A stretch of 64,000 nucleotides of DNA from Sinonovacula constricta (taxonomy: Eukaryota > Mollusca > Bivalvia > Cardiida > Solecurtidae). Both the position numbers and the translations under genes were made by a program. Under the pieces are notes generated by a model. It did no database searches, was not told the origin of the DNA, and was given only the letters and a program-made list of their open reading frames with translations. Positions 1 to 11,135 of the stretch are shown piece after piece (the stretch's first letter is position 1; every line of letters begins with the position of its first letter). The stretch lies in NCBI GenBank assembly GCA_007844125.1, contig CM017559.1, positions 35,594,760-35,658,759 on the forward strand, read 5' to 3'.

Positions 1-1264
1 TTGACTTAAGACGTAATCTTAATAAGAGGGTAGAATCAGTATTTTACCATTAGTCTTTTATTTTCCTTTTGCGACATGCTTTTTGTTGAAGAGAGTTAAA
101 GTGTGAGTTAATGTGTGTTATTATTTTTTGGACTCTTATACTATAAAACAGCTTAACTAAAAGCAAGTTGGTCACAGTGCTGATGGTCAAATTTGCATAA
201 ATAAATTAGTTTAAATTAAATTAGTCTTTGTTTAAAAATGCTTTGTTATTCCCAATATTTGTTATGGAATTAAAAATTACCTCTGATCATGGGATTATAT
301 GTGAACATGCTGTTCTTCACAAGATTGTGTTGTCTTTTAGTTTGTATCAAAAGTACTGGGGGCAGTGTAAATAGGGTCGATGCTTTGCTGCTGAGTCTCT
401 AGCAATACTTCTTGTTATAGGCACCCCTCTAGAGATGCATTTTTTATGGGGATGATAGTATAGCTGGCAAAAAGAGGAAATCACAGCTTTTCTTTGGGAC
501 CGTTTTCAGATAAAAGAACAGAGTTTTCTGTTTTTTTTAACATTGTAGCTTACAACAATAATGCGTATCTTGCAATTATCTTGCAGTTATAACAAGATAG
601 CTAACAGTTATAGGAATTCGCAGCTGTGGCAAGGTATTGTTTAATAAAAAGAAACTGAGTATACTGAAGCTAGAAATGCAGCTTGTAAATAAGATGGAAC
701 AAAGTAGGAAGAAGGAAAACAAACATTGTAGCAAATACTCTACTTCCCATCGGAGTTGTGGTTCATTACTGTTAAATGTTTATGTAATTAATCGACAGTG
801 TAGTAGAGTGTTTAGTTACCAGGATAGTCATCTTCTTTTTTATAGCGCAAGCTCTCGACATTGCTTTGGATGTCTCACATCCTAACTCTTTCTTGTCTTT
901 GGATTGTAAGCAATTGATGAAGATACTGTTATATTTTAAGAGCAAGCTGTCGAGCACTAACTTAAAATCTGTATTGCATTGTAGATCTTTACATTGTTAT
1001 AACTCTCACATGGATCATATGGACCTCTGGTGACTATGTCTGTATTGTTTGTTGAAGTTCAATTTCCTCATAACTAAGTTAAATTACCTTATTTTAATCT
1101 AATAATCCTGATGTTGCTTATAAGGGAGATACAGTACTGCTATCACTATAAATTCATGTTGTGATGTCGGCATTAAAAAGAGAACAAGTTGTGATGTACT
1201 TTTCCATGAATGCATTATTTTGAGTAGAAAATTTGTTTTAGCATTTGAAAAAATTGGTATTCAA
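1..1264. other. AT-rich sequence without recognised gene
   Basis: Only short, random-looking open frames and no convincing splice-bounded homology on either strand. It may be part of the DENND4 5' intron or intergenic. Confidence 0.5.
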
Positions 1265-1267
1265 CAT

Positions 1268-1510
<243 letters not shown>

Positions 1511-1969
1511 ACAGAAATACAAACATTAGACATAAATGTCAGTGGAAAGCTTTGAGTAAACATAACAAAAGAGATTTGAAATCGGTTTGCCTTTTGTTGT
1601 GGAGAGTGGGCTTATTATGTGAAGGATGTGGTGTTATTTACCAAATTGTTTTCATTTGTATCCAGCACTTAGTATTATATTTCCATATAGGTCTCCCATT
1701 ATTCTCCCATTCTGTGTCACAGCTGGAACACTTGGTATATTCAAATTAACTCCACGTGCAATTTACTTGCACGCTTAAGGTCAGAAAAGTAATTTTCTCC
1801 ATAATTACTTGATTCTTCTTTATTGTTGTCCCATCACAGACAAATTTAACTGGATAGATGATAATTGGTCTGAATGTTCTAAAATAAGCACAGTATTGTA
1901 GATTGAAGTTGTTCTGTTAAGTCATACACATTTCACTGCATTGTGGCGATGCAGGCAGGAAGAAGGAGC

Positions 1970-2195
1970 CGTCTCAACAACTACTGCTACTACTGATGCT
2001 GCTATTGCTACCACTACTACAACTACTTTCACTACTGTGAAACTACTACCACTACTTCTACTACTTCTACTGCTTCTACTACTACCACAACCAATACTAC
2101 AACTACTACTTCTACTTGACTACTACTACTCATATGACTACTGCTACTTCTACTACAACTATTACTACAACTTCTACTTTAATTTTTACTATTAG
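1970..2195. repeat. degenerate ACT/TCT trinucleotide repeat tract
   Basis: A run of ACTACT, TCTACT and ACAACT triplets, which yields artificial Thr-rich and Leu-rich open frames. Low-complexity DNA, not coding. Confidence 0.9.
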
Positions 2196-2221
2196 TGTAA
2201 TAAAATGAGTGGTCATAGCAT

Positions 2222-2479
2222 GCCATGGTACAGGTTCTGTGTGCCATGGGACAGGTTATGTGTGCCATCGTACAGGTTCTGTGTGCCATGGGACAGGTTA
2301 TGTGTGCCATCATACAGGTTCTGTGTGCCATGGTACAGGTTCTGTGTGCCATGGGACAGGTTATGTGTGCCATCGTACAGGTTCTGTGTGCCATGGAACA
2401 GGTTCTGCATGCCATGGAACAGGTTCTGCGTGCCAAGGTACAGGTTCTGTGTGCCATGGAACAGGTTCTGTGTGCCATC
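2222..2479. repeat. 21-bp minisatellite, 12 full copies
   Basis: The unit is like GCCATGGTACAGGTTCTGTG plus T, in 12 consecutive copies with a partial thirteenth. Variants alternate in an ordered way: copies 1-3 and 6-8 share the same three-variant order, suggesting a higher-order block duplication. Because 21 is a multiple of three, several frames stay open on both strands; these open frames are artefacts. Confidence 0.95.
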
Positions 2480-2598
2480 GCTGACCGACAGAATTAAAAG
2501 TTCAGTTAAGGTAAACTATCGGTGGTCAATAATGACAGCACGTCGGCTCATTGCATAACCGCTTACAAGTTGATGTGATTTGTTTTCGCCCTAAAACA

Positions 2599-2712
2599 AC
2601 TTGAAAACTTTTTGCCAGGTCACTAGACCCCGCTTATAAGATGAGCCCCACACTTTGAACATGAAATTTTGAGGAAAAATCCCTGTCTTATAAGTGAGAA
2701 CATACGGTAATC
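2599..2712. repeat. probable DNA-transposon end fragment
   Basis: It contains CGCTTATAAGATGAGCCCCA and, at its right edge, CTTATAAGTGAGAACATACG followed by GTA, resembling TACCGTA-type transposon termini. Only one end is visible. Confidence 0.3.
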
Positions 2713-3284
2713 ATATCCTCAAGAAATGAAGCAGATGACTATTTTGGTCATGGAATAGTAATTGCTTGTAAATCAGCATGAAAAAATCATCTTTGAGATA
2801 ACTTAATCATATGAAAATATATTTAAATCATCAGGAAACAAATATACTTCATGATAATTTTTTTCTGTATTGGAATATCTGTAGACTAGGAATTATTATA
2901 GTATGAGATCAGCTGGTCAGTGTGGCAATGCAATTAAGTCATTAGGAACAGTTGCAGTGTGAGACTTGTTTTATCATCCTTTGTTAAGGTAGTGGTAGTG
3001 TTACGACAATGTTGGGTCAGACATTTCACTGTATCCAACCTGCGAAAAGCAGCCTGTGGCCATATTTAGAGTGAATAAATAATTATATACTGTGGGAAGA
3101 GAAGCAGTATTTGAAACAGACATCGTCCTTGGGCTATATTTAGATGAAGTTTGCAGTGAGATGTGTTTATTTAGACAACAATAATATATATGTGCGTAAC
3201 AGTTAAACAATGCATTTGGATTTAAGCTGTACTTAGAAGTCACATGTTTAATGGCTCAGATTGTAAATTTTTGTTAAATCGTTG

Positions 3285-3445
3285 CCCATGGTTAAGCTGT
3301 TGGATCACTTACTTGTAACTCCTCAGCCCATCTCAGTATAGGTTCGAGTCTCAGTTGGGGTGAGACCGTAATGGAGGTCTTTCTGCTGACCACTAGTGGA
3401 TCTACTCAGATATTGGTCTAGTGTCTTCCTCCACCCCCAAAATTT
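3285..3445 (+). mobile_element. SINE-B copy, diverged
   Basis: It has a B-box-like GGTTCGAGTCTCAGTTGGGG, then the core GGATCTACTCAGATATTGGT and GTGTCTTCCTCCACC. Confidence 0.7.
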
Positions 3446-3732
3446 CAACTTTTCAACACCAAAAGTAACATTTTTTATCTAAGAAAAAATATATTTTACA
3501 ACACTGCTTCTCAACCACTTGTTTAAATCTTAGTAAAGACCATCTTAAACACTACCTTGAGAGTAGGGCAGTATGAGTCATGAAAAAAAAAGAGAAGATT
3601 TTGTCCAAACTTAAAAATAAGCATGATAGGAATTTTGATAAAACAGATGTCGACAGCAGTGCCTTTTTAGGTCTTACTTAACATCCACACATTAAGTGGT
3701 CATGGGGTTTGGTCAGTCGCATTTGGTTTTAT

Positions 3733-4032
3733 TTTGTTTGTTGAGTTTATGTCCCACCAACAGTATCTCAGTTATCTGGAGACGGTGTCCACTTGAAGCA
3801 GATATAAGTGCTGCCTTCACTGTGTATAGCATGCCGTGAACACCTAGCACCCAGTCACATTATCCTGACACCTGGCCAACCAGTTGTGGAACTACCCTTA
3901 TATTTGCTTGAGCATAAGCAAGGGAGCTATACCATTGCCATTTTTTACGACTTTGGTATGTTGCATCCAGGGCTCAAACGTGGGACCTACCTTTCCTCGA
4001 GCCATCGCTCTACCGATTGCGCTACCAGGTCC
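3733..4032 (-). mobile_element. SINE-A copy, near full length, minus strand
   Basis: Read on the minus strand it starts GGACCTGGTAGCGCAATCGG (A-box region) and ends with the family tail AATAAAC..AAC-like sequence. Length is about 300 bp. The 91-codon open frame across it on the plus strand is not a gene. Confidence 0.85.
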
Positions 4033-4558
4033 GGTAGTTTTATTTTAAAAAGATCACTATGCTGGTCTGGATCTATGCTATAAGTCTAAGCATGGTCAAT
4101 TCCTGTTTATTGATTAAAAGGTATGAAATATGTAGATCAGCAAATCATGTAGATCAATTAAATTTGAGGATTAAATAACAACAGCTGCAGCTAGGCTACC
4201 TTGAGGGTTTTTGTTTAAATTGTTTTGCTTTATAAGTTCTCTTACCTGCAGTTATCAAGTAAGAAGTCCTTTTTTATATGATGATTGATTTATTACTGTC
4301 ATGATGCAGTTTGTAGTCTCACTTCTGTCAATAAAATAAACTTAAATGTTCAGCATTAAAAAAAGCCTATGCAGTGTAATTAAACTTTAACCTGCTTACT
4401 GCAAATCAGTAAGCCCAGGGCAAACAGGGTTGATCCAGAGTAGGTGGTCTGATCAGAATCTACATGTATTTGCTGCTAAATCTCATAAGAAAATGTTCAG
4501 TTACATTTGCAAACAAATAACTTAAAGTTTGGGTCCTGTGGGGTGATAGTGTTCAGTG

Positions 4559-4876
4559 GTACTGGTGATATTGTTGCATGGTACATTTAAGGGTGATATT
4601 GTTGCATGGTAATGGTAACAATGTAACATTTTCAGGGTGAAATTGTTGCATTGTCAGGGTGATATTGTTGCATGGCCAGGCCAACATTGTTGTATGGTCA
4701 GGGTGATATTGTTGCATGGCCAGGCCGATATTGTTGTATGGTCAGGGTGATATTGTTGCATGGCCAGGATGATATTGCTGCATGGTAAGGGTGATATTGT
4801 TGCATGGTAAGGGGTATATAGAAGCATTGTAAGGGTGCTATTGTAGCATTGTCAGGGTGATATTGTAGCATGGTTA
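4559..4876. repeat. 22-bp minisatellite, about 14 degenerate copies
   Basis: The unit is like CAGGGTGATATTGTTGCATG plus GC, with variants GGCCAACATTGTTGTATGGT and GTGCTATTGTAGCATTGT. Copies are most regular in the middle and decay towards both ends. Confidence 0.9.
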
Positions 4877-4879
4877 GGT

Positions 4880-5920
4880 TTAAATCCTATCAGATTAATT
4901 CTTTCAATGCTCATTTTATTTCATTTCAGTTGCCTCCTATCTGATGCATAGAACAGAAAGCCTCTATTCAGATGTGTGTACACCTTGGGTAGTGATGAAT
5001 AAAAATCTGAACCTGGTCTGCCCCAATCACTTTGCAGAACAACAATGGACGTCCATAGCGGTGTTTCTTATTGTCCAATATCAGACTACAGCAAGGAGCA
5101 ACAAGTACTAGTGACCCAGTTAAAAGGCTAAACAGAAAGGTGAATACACCTGTACTGGTGGAGAATATATTTTCTGACTGGGAATTGGAAATGAGTGTTT
5201 AAAAAAAATATGGTGGATTGTTAATTTGTGACAGTGTTGAATGAGAATTAGATATTATGATGTGAATTGATATTAATAAAGGTGTTGAGCGGAAATTAAG
5301 CACAAGACACTGGATTAATATTAACCTAGGGAATGAATTGGAATTAGTCATACCAGTGTACCTGTATAATTAATTCTACTAGTATCTTCTACAGTGTGGA
5401 TTACAAAGTAGTCTGCAGTGTAGTATATACAGTTTGGATATCGAGTAGTACATTGTACTAACCATTAACATTATTTGGACAGAAATAAGACAATATATCT
5501 ATGACATGATATAAAGATAATTTTAACCAGGGATTAGATGATGTAAATTAACTTAAGAGAAGTGTAAAATATATGAAGATTTATGTGTGACAAGGGTTTG
5601 ACAGAAAAACATCATGTTACTTAATTGGATTATTCTGGAGAGTAAATGATGTGATAAACTGTGAATAAATGACATCAGGTAATACATTTGAAATAATGGA
5701 TTGGATGACTAAAGACGTTCATGCTATTTTCAAGCGGTGGATTACAAACATCTAAACTCCCCAAACAAGTGCCCATACAAACAATGGATTAAATAATCAG
5801 CTAATCATTTGGATATCTCTTCATCTGTTATAGGTACGTATATTTTGTGTGGTATGAATGAAATGCATATCATGACATCTAAAGAGCAAATAAATATATT
5901 GTACTGCCATTCTCCCAACA
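4880..5920. other. AT-rich sequence, no gene; one weak exon-like stretch
   Basis: No supported coding region. A stretch at about 5036-5140 has an acceptor-like TTTGCAG, a 28-codon ATG frame and a following AAAGGTGAAT donor-like site, so it could be an upstream exon, but nothing independent supports it. Confidence 0.35.
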
Positions 5921-5924
5921 GCCA

Positions 5925-6100
5925 CCACGTGTGGTCAAGTGGTTTAAGGCACAGACTTGTTACTCATCAGTCCCACATTGGTTTAAGTCCCATTCAGGGC
6001 AAGAATTTCTATGTTTTAAGGTCTTCCAGCTGACCACTGTTGAGTCAGTGGTTCTATCCAGATATTTCCCTGGGTACTTTCTCTAAAGGTAAAATCTAGA
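5925..6100 (+). mobile_element. SINE-B copy, diverged
   Basis: It has a tRNA-like head (GTGGTCAAGTGGTTTAAGGC), then GGTCTTCCAGCTGACCACTG and GTGGTTCTATCCAGATATTT. Confidence 0.65.
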
Positions 6101-6197
6101 CTTTGTCCATACAACATTTTTGTGTCAGTGCTTGTAGAGAGCTTCAGATTGTAAGAGGAGTAAATCTGATTTTGCGTTTCCATATCCTATAGTTCAA

Positions 6198-6262
6198 GTT
6201 GGTGGTACCCAACAGTTTGGACCATTTATATTTCTCTTAAATCAAACAAATCTCCCAACTTC
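6198..6262 (+). mobile_element. MITE-1 fragment (left end)
   Basis: It carries the MITE-1 terminal sequence GGTGGTACCCAACAGTTTGG, followed by a short run of internal sequence only. Confidence 0.6.
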
Positions 6263-6427
6263 TGTTGACTTGCCATGGTAGAGAGAACTTGTGTAAATTT
6301 GTTTACTGTGCAGTTAATGATCAGTAATTATCTTAATTTGTTATTTTAAAAAAAATGTCTGCACATATCAACATGCATCAAAATAACTATCATAAGGTTA
6401 AAATACAGCCCTCACCATATCAGTGGC

Positions 6428-6930
6428 TTAAAGGTGGTATCCGATAGTTTGGACCAAAGATTTTTTTTCAAATAACCAAGTAAGTCATTATTGCCTAAAA
6501 AGGTCCTAACATACAGCTTATTGATGTGCCCTAGATGTGTGTGAACAATAAGGCATTAATTTGCACTGGTCATTACAGGCAGGTATTTCTTATCTCGGCC
6601 ACACTGCAAAGACAGCTATTTTTAAATTAAAAAAACCATGTGATAACTTACTTTCGATGTCGCGTTACATAGATCATCTGGGTAATCTGCTCTGACGTCA
6701 ATATCTATTGTTAGCCTTGATCTAATTTATAGATTTGGCAAGAATTAGCATTTAGAGTAGTCTATTCGTAATTTTTGTGCTGTCTTAACAATATAGGTAG
6801 TGTTCGAAACTAGTCTATCTTAGACTCAAATATACTTTATTCAGAAGTAATGCCTAATTTCCTCCAAACAGATGTAAAAATAGGGTTGTATGCATTTGGT
6901 ACAGGTAAACTGTTGGGTACCGCCTTTAAA
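6428..6930. mobile_element. MITE-1 copy, complete (about 500 bp, TTAA-type ends)
   Basis: The left end TTAAAGGTGGTATCCGATAG is matched in reverse complement by the right end (ACTGTTGGGTACCGCCTTTA). There is no coding capacity. Ends fit TTAA-flanked insertion of AGGYGGTA... termini; superfamily is not certain. Confidence 0.8.
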
Positions 6931-6969
6931 ACTGGTAATGGTATAGCTCCCCTGCCATACATGAGTAAT

Positions 6970-7010
6970 AACAAGAAAAGCTTTGATGCGAAGCATCAAA
7001 GGGTGATGCA
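6970..7010. repeat. hairpin-tail fragment of a dispersed repeat
   Basis: CTTTGATGCGAAGCATCAAAG is a perfect hairpin followed by GGTG. The same hairpin type ends the molluscan-type repeat at 21409-21885 (TTGATGCAAAGCATCA). Confidence 0.5.
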
Positions 7011-7299
7011 ACAATAAAAATTAATATTTATTTGAAATTTAGAGATGACTGATTTAAATTATTAAGTAAACATTAAAATCATTGGAATAATTTAATTCTG
7101 GTATATAAGGCTACTTATATGTACAATTCTTAAAAAAAAGGGACAAACTTGTCTTCATTAACAAGTATATCCGTCAGATTACATTAATGATTAGAAATTT
7201 AAAAAGTAAAATACCTCTTGCAGTGGAAGTTACAAAGAATAAATACAAATAAATATAAAAAGAACACCATTTACCGAATTAGGACCCGTATGTTGACAA

Positions 7300-7400
7300 C
7301 GTGTAAATCGCGGAACTTCCGAAATTTGGAACACCTAACCCATTTTCGCGCGCCTATTCTCTAGCGAGAATGAGAATGACTGAGGACATCTGCTCCCATG
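7300..7400. promoter_or_regulatory. short CpG-dense segment upstream of DENND4
   Basis: About 100 bp with several CG dinucleotides (AAATCGCGGAACTTCCGAA, TTTTCGCGCGCC, CTAGCGAGAATG), unlike the AT-rich flanks. It could mark an unmethylated promoter or 5' exon of DENND4, 3.4 kb before the start codon, or be transposon-derived. No TATA box or clear donor could be tied to it. Confidence 0.2.
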
Positions 7401-7436
7401 GGCAAAATTTTTTCAGCATTCCATACATAGGCGGCG

Positions 7437-7562
7437 TGCTCCAATAAGGATTGTTCCACAACAGTTTGTTTACTTAGTCATGATAATGTTACTGGGTGTG
7501 GTTTCATGCCAGGGGCTCACAGCAAGCTATCACTGTGATGACAACACTTTGCTTCATGTGTT
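7437..7562 (+). mobile_element. SINE-A internal fragment
   Basis: It matches the SINE-A body (GATTGTTCCACAACAGTTTG, GTGACTGGGTGTGG-like, CATGCCAGG, CAAGCTATCACTGTGATG). Both ends are missing and it abuts a MITE-1 copy. Confidence 0.6.
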
Positions 7563-8015
7563 GTAGGTAGAGCATCAGTCCTACAATTTGGACTAAATGT
7601 TTTGTTTCTTAAATAAAGTATCATTACCAGAAAAGATCCTATTAGGTTCTGTTTATTGATGTTCTACATCTATGTACATTGTGATGCATCACACCCCACT
7701 TGTCATTACAAATATATGTATTTTTCTATCTGAGTCATACTGCACAGTATGCTGCTGTTTTTAAAGTAAGAAAACCACATGACCACTTACATTTGAGATC
7801 ATATTATATCATCATCCTAGGGAATGTACAATGAGTTGATATCTATCTATTGTTTATAGATTTGGAAAAGATGAACATTGGAAGTGATTTATTTCACAAT
7901 TTCTACTGCCTAACGATTGAGAAAGTGTACAATATCATCTAAACTTTAAACTAAGTTACTAGTGTATGCAGAAATTATGCCTTATTTTTCCTAAGCTGTT
8001 GGATACCACCTTTAA
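7563..8015. mobile_element. MITE-1 copy, diverged left end
   Basis: Internal sequence parallels the 6428 copy (AAAACCACATGACCACTTAC, GATATCTATCTATTGTTTAT), and the right end is GCTGTTGGATACCACCTTTA. The left end is degraded. Confidence 0.7.
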
Positions 8016-8029
8016 ATCAGCAAATAAAC

Positions 8030-9090
8030 TGCACTGCACTTCTATATACATATATATAATACACACTTGATAGTCACTTTCAGCAAAAAATGATTTCAAC
8101 ATATATTCAATCCGCACATATATTCAATACGCATCAAAACAATTTATTGAGGGTGTTGCTGCTCTGTCAGATGATGAATGACAGCTAATGTTTTCAGCTG
8201 TTTTGTATTGCGTGGCCATGATAGTATTGATTTTCAACAACAAAATACACATTCAATAAGTTTTATACCCAACAACCTGAGGAGTTTTGTCTCTGCACAC
8301 GACCATGTCTACAGCAAATGCGGTGAATGACAGCATGAGTTTTTTTATCTGCTGTTTACATATTATGATGATAAAAGCTTTAGCAGCTAAATACACTTTC
8401 TTTTAAGTTACTCTTCTTTTAAGCAACATTAGGGGGTTTGTTCGAGCTTGTCAATAGCAGTAAGGTGGATAATAGTAAATGTATTTATGTACTGTTAATG
8501 AGTTGTGATGATACTATTTTTAGCAGCAAAATACACATGAAGAATGAATCATCAATTTTAGTACTTTCCAATTGGTTGATGATCCCTGTTGGGACTATTC
8601 TAGGAGTCTCAAGGACTTCAAAAAATGGTTCACATATCCCAGCACTATTCCTTTATAAACAATCGACTATTCATTCCTATTATTTACATTTCTTAGCAGA
8701 ATTCCATTGCTGTAAATGCAATTATTAAAGTATTTTATCTTGAATGTAAAATTATGAGAAAAACTAGTTTTCCTACATAATATTTATTTTGGAATATGAT
8801 TCAGAAGATTATTCTGAAGGTAAACAACCACATAAATACAATTTTTGGCAACATGGGTAATATGACCATGATTTTTTCATTCACTGTGTTAGCTGTACAA
8901 ATTTATTTACTGTTCACATGCCAATAAAAAATGGGAAAGAAGAGCATTGTCTGGCACAATGTAGTTCATCAGGAATAGAGCCTAATTTTCTATGTCTTGT
9001 TTATTTCATATGGTAAATAATGGAAATGTAAATATATTCATTTTAAGTAGTCTCATAGACTGTTTGAATTATGGTCATGGAAGTGTCATT
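8030..9090. other. AT-rich non-coding sequence
   Basis: No gene, SINE or MITE recognised. The 96-codon open frame at 8438-8728 has no splice support or recognisable domain. Confidence 0.5.
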
Positions 9091-9097
9091 ATAGTAT

Positions 9098-9160
9098 GGA
9101 GGAAGACCGCAGACAAATATCTGAGTAGAACCACCAATGCACCACATGTCAGCTCAGAAA
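9098..9160 (-). mobile_element. SINE-B fragment, minus strand
   Basis: The stretch GGAGGAAGACCGCAGACAAA then GAGTAGAACCACCAATGCAC is the reverse complement of the SINE-B core. It is the only clear minus-strand SINE-B piece I saw. Confidence 0.65.
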
Positions 9161-9203
9161 TGTCACCACCCACACCCAGCACACACATGTGTACACAGTC
9201 GAG

Positions 9204-9496
9204 ACCTGGTTGAGTATCTGCTTCAGGTACTGGAGGCCCCAGGTTCGATCCCGGGCTGCGACATACCCAAGTCAAATAATTGTGGTATAGCTCCCTTCCT
9301 AACGCTCATGCAAATATAAGGGTTGTTCCATGACTGGTTGACCCCGTGTCAGGATCATGTGACTGGGTGTGGTAGCATACCAGGTGTTTATGGCAAGCTA
9401 TACACAGTGAAGGCAGCACTGTATCTGCTTCAAGTGACATTGTCTCCAGATAACTGAAATACTGTTGGTCGGATGCTAAACCCAATAAACAAACAT
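9204..9496 (+). mobile_element. SINE-A copy, near full length
   Basis: It has a B-box GGTTCGATCC, the body GGTATAGCTCCCTTCCTAAC and GTGAAGGCAGCACTGTATCT, and the tail AAACCCAATAAACAAAC. The head is slightly shortened relative to other copies. Confidence 0.85.
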
Positions 9497-9682
9497 GTAC
9501 AGTATGTATTGACTGTGAGAACAAAGGCTACATTCCATCCTTGTTATTGATCCAGTCTATGTATTATGTAACATCAGTGTTGCAATCATTATACCTTCAT
9601 TATATATTGATATGCCGAAACAAAACCATGCTGTGGCCTTATAACACAGCAACTGTTGCAGTGCTCTTACTTATCTCACAGA

Positions 9683-10246
9683 TACTCTGCTATGACTGAT
9701 TGTATGATATTCTAGGACATAATGCCATATATCTGTTGTAATTAAAACTTTGTTGGATTAATTCAAACTGTATTCAGTTTTACTGAAATATGAACAAGTA
9801 TAGCTAATTGATCGCTGCGCATAATCATGGACTTGATTAACAACTATACAACAGAGCATTGATGCAGTTCTTTAAAGGTGGTCATTGAGGTCCTGCCCAA
9901 AAATCGAACATTTTGCCTAAAAACAAACTGACCAAGAAACAGCAAAAAGTGCTCTGATTTTCACACATATACTGCTGTGACAGATGGCAGGACATTCTAG
10001 GGCATAATGTCATTTATGTGTTTTAATCAAAACTTGGTTTGATTAATTCAAACTGTATTTGATTGGACTGAAATATGCACAAGTATAGTTAATTGATCAG
10101 TGTGCATAATCAAGGACATGATTAACAACCATACAAGAGAGCATTAATGCAGTTTATCAAAGGTCGTTATAGAGGTCCTGTTCAACAATGGAACATTTTT
10201 GCCTATCAACACACTGACCAAGAAACAATGCAAAACAGCTGAGAAC
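9683..10246. repeat. two-copy tandem repeat, unit about 287 bp
   Basis: The first unit (9683-9969) and second (9970-10246) align along their whole length, sharing for example GGATTAATTCAAACTGTATT / TGATTAATTCAAACTGTATT and ACTGACCAAGAAACA. Divergence is perhaps 15-20 percent by eye, so the duplication is not recent. Confidence 0.85.
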
Positions 10247-10529
10247 ATTTATTATTAAACTGATTTAAAATTCTGTCACATATTCACGTCCTAAAATGAT
10301 ATGCCGTAATGAATTGTCTTCTGACACATAGGAGACGATCTGAATGCAAATAACAGAATAGAGCATAGCATTTGACTTATACATAGTACAATGTTCTGTC
10401 AAAGTTCAAACATATACATATGGAACAATAACACTGTCAAGTGACAGGTTATGATGTAGCAACATTTTAAACTACAACAATCCCATTTCAATCTTGATAT
10501 TTACAAAAGTTGAATAATAACCATTGGTT

Positions 10530-10608
10530 AACAAGTGAAGTGACCATTTCCAACCATTGGTTTTTGGTCCAAAAACCAATGGTCAAAAGTGCTGCACTTC
10601 ACTTGTTT
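10530..10608. repeat. fold-back inverted repeat (hairpin) about 230 bp upstream of the DENND4 start codon
   Basis: The centre is CCATTGGTTTTT-GGTCC-AAAAACCAATGG, a perfect 12-bp stem with a 5-nt loop. Outer arms ACAAGTGAAGTG and CACTTCACTTGT are also complementary, separated by a short imperfect region. It lies at the 3' end of the 5' intron. Confidence 0.85.
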
Positions 10609-10839
10609 CAAGAACAACATCTATAGAACTTTCTCAGAAACAGTTACATATAGATGCCAAACGCATGTGCAGCAACAATGAGTAAGAGCCTTAAAAAAGA
10701 GTTTCCCTACATTTGTGCTGCCTTTATCAGGTCAGGGAATAATATCTTTATTTGTATAGAAATGCAATATTTAATTTTTATGTTAAGTCCCCAACCTAAC
10801 ATTCGCCTTAATTTATCATTTCTTCTCTTCCAGAGCACA

Positions 10840-11135
10840 ATGGATGACCGCCGTGTGGTAGACTATTTCGTGGTTGCAGGTCTGTCTGATGATCCACAAC
10901 CACTAGAGGAGTTCAGCAACGAAGCTGCGATCAAACCGACCTATAAACAGGATCCAATCACAGACATTACGGTTATCAACAAGACACTTGGGGAGAAAGT
11001 TCCCAGAGGATATCTGTGTTTGGACAAAACTCCGGGGGATAATCCGGCGAATCTGAACCATGGAAGTATCCGATGTCCGGAGATGTATATCTGTTATAGA
11101 CGCAGTCGGGATAAACCTCCACTCACAGATGTCGG
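10840..11135 (+). CDS. DENND4: DENND4 coding exon 1 (residues 1-98 plus 2 nt)
   Basis: The exon starts at 10834 after a pyrimidine-rich tract ending in CAG; six UTR bases (AGCACA) precede the ATG. It encodes [17 protein letters not shown] and, near its end, [18 protein letters not shown], both hallmark segments of the DENND4 N-terminal (MABP) region. The donor is GG|GTAAG. An in-frame extension upstream to 10654 exists, but it runs through the splice acceptor and is not credible as coding. Confidence 0.95.

Noticed and set aside
2179..2558. Overlapping open frames on both strands with Cys/Met/His-rich repeats
   Set aside because: They are by-products of a 21-bp minisatellite, which stays open in several frames because 21 is divisible by three.
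5036..5140. Exon-like stretch with 28-codon frame MDVHSGVSYC...
   Set aside because: Splice-like signals and a short frame only, with no homology or linkage to the DENND4 frame; kept as a remark, not a gene.
8438..8728. 96-codon open frame
   Set aside because: AT-rich composition typical of non-coding sequence here, no recognisable domain or splice context.
10654..10833. In-frame upstream extension of DENND4 exon 1 with its own ATG
   Set aside because: A good 3' splice site lies at 10833 directly before the conserved start, and the extension has no similarity to DENND4 N-termini.
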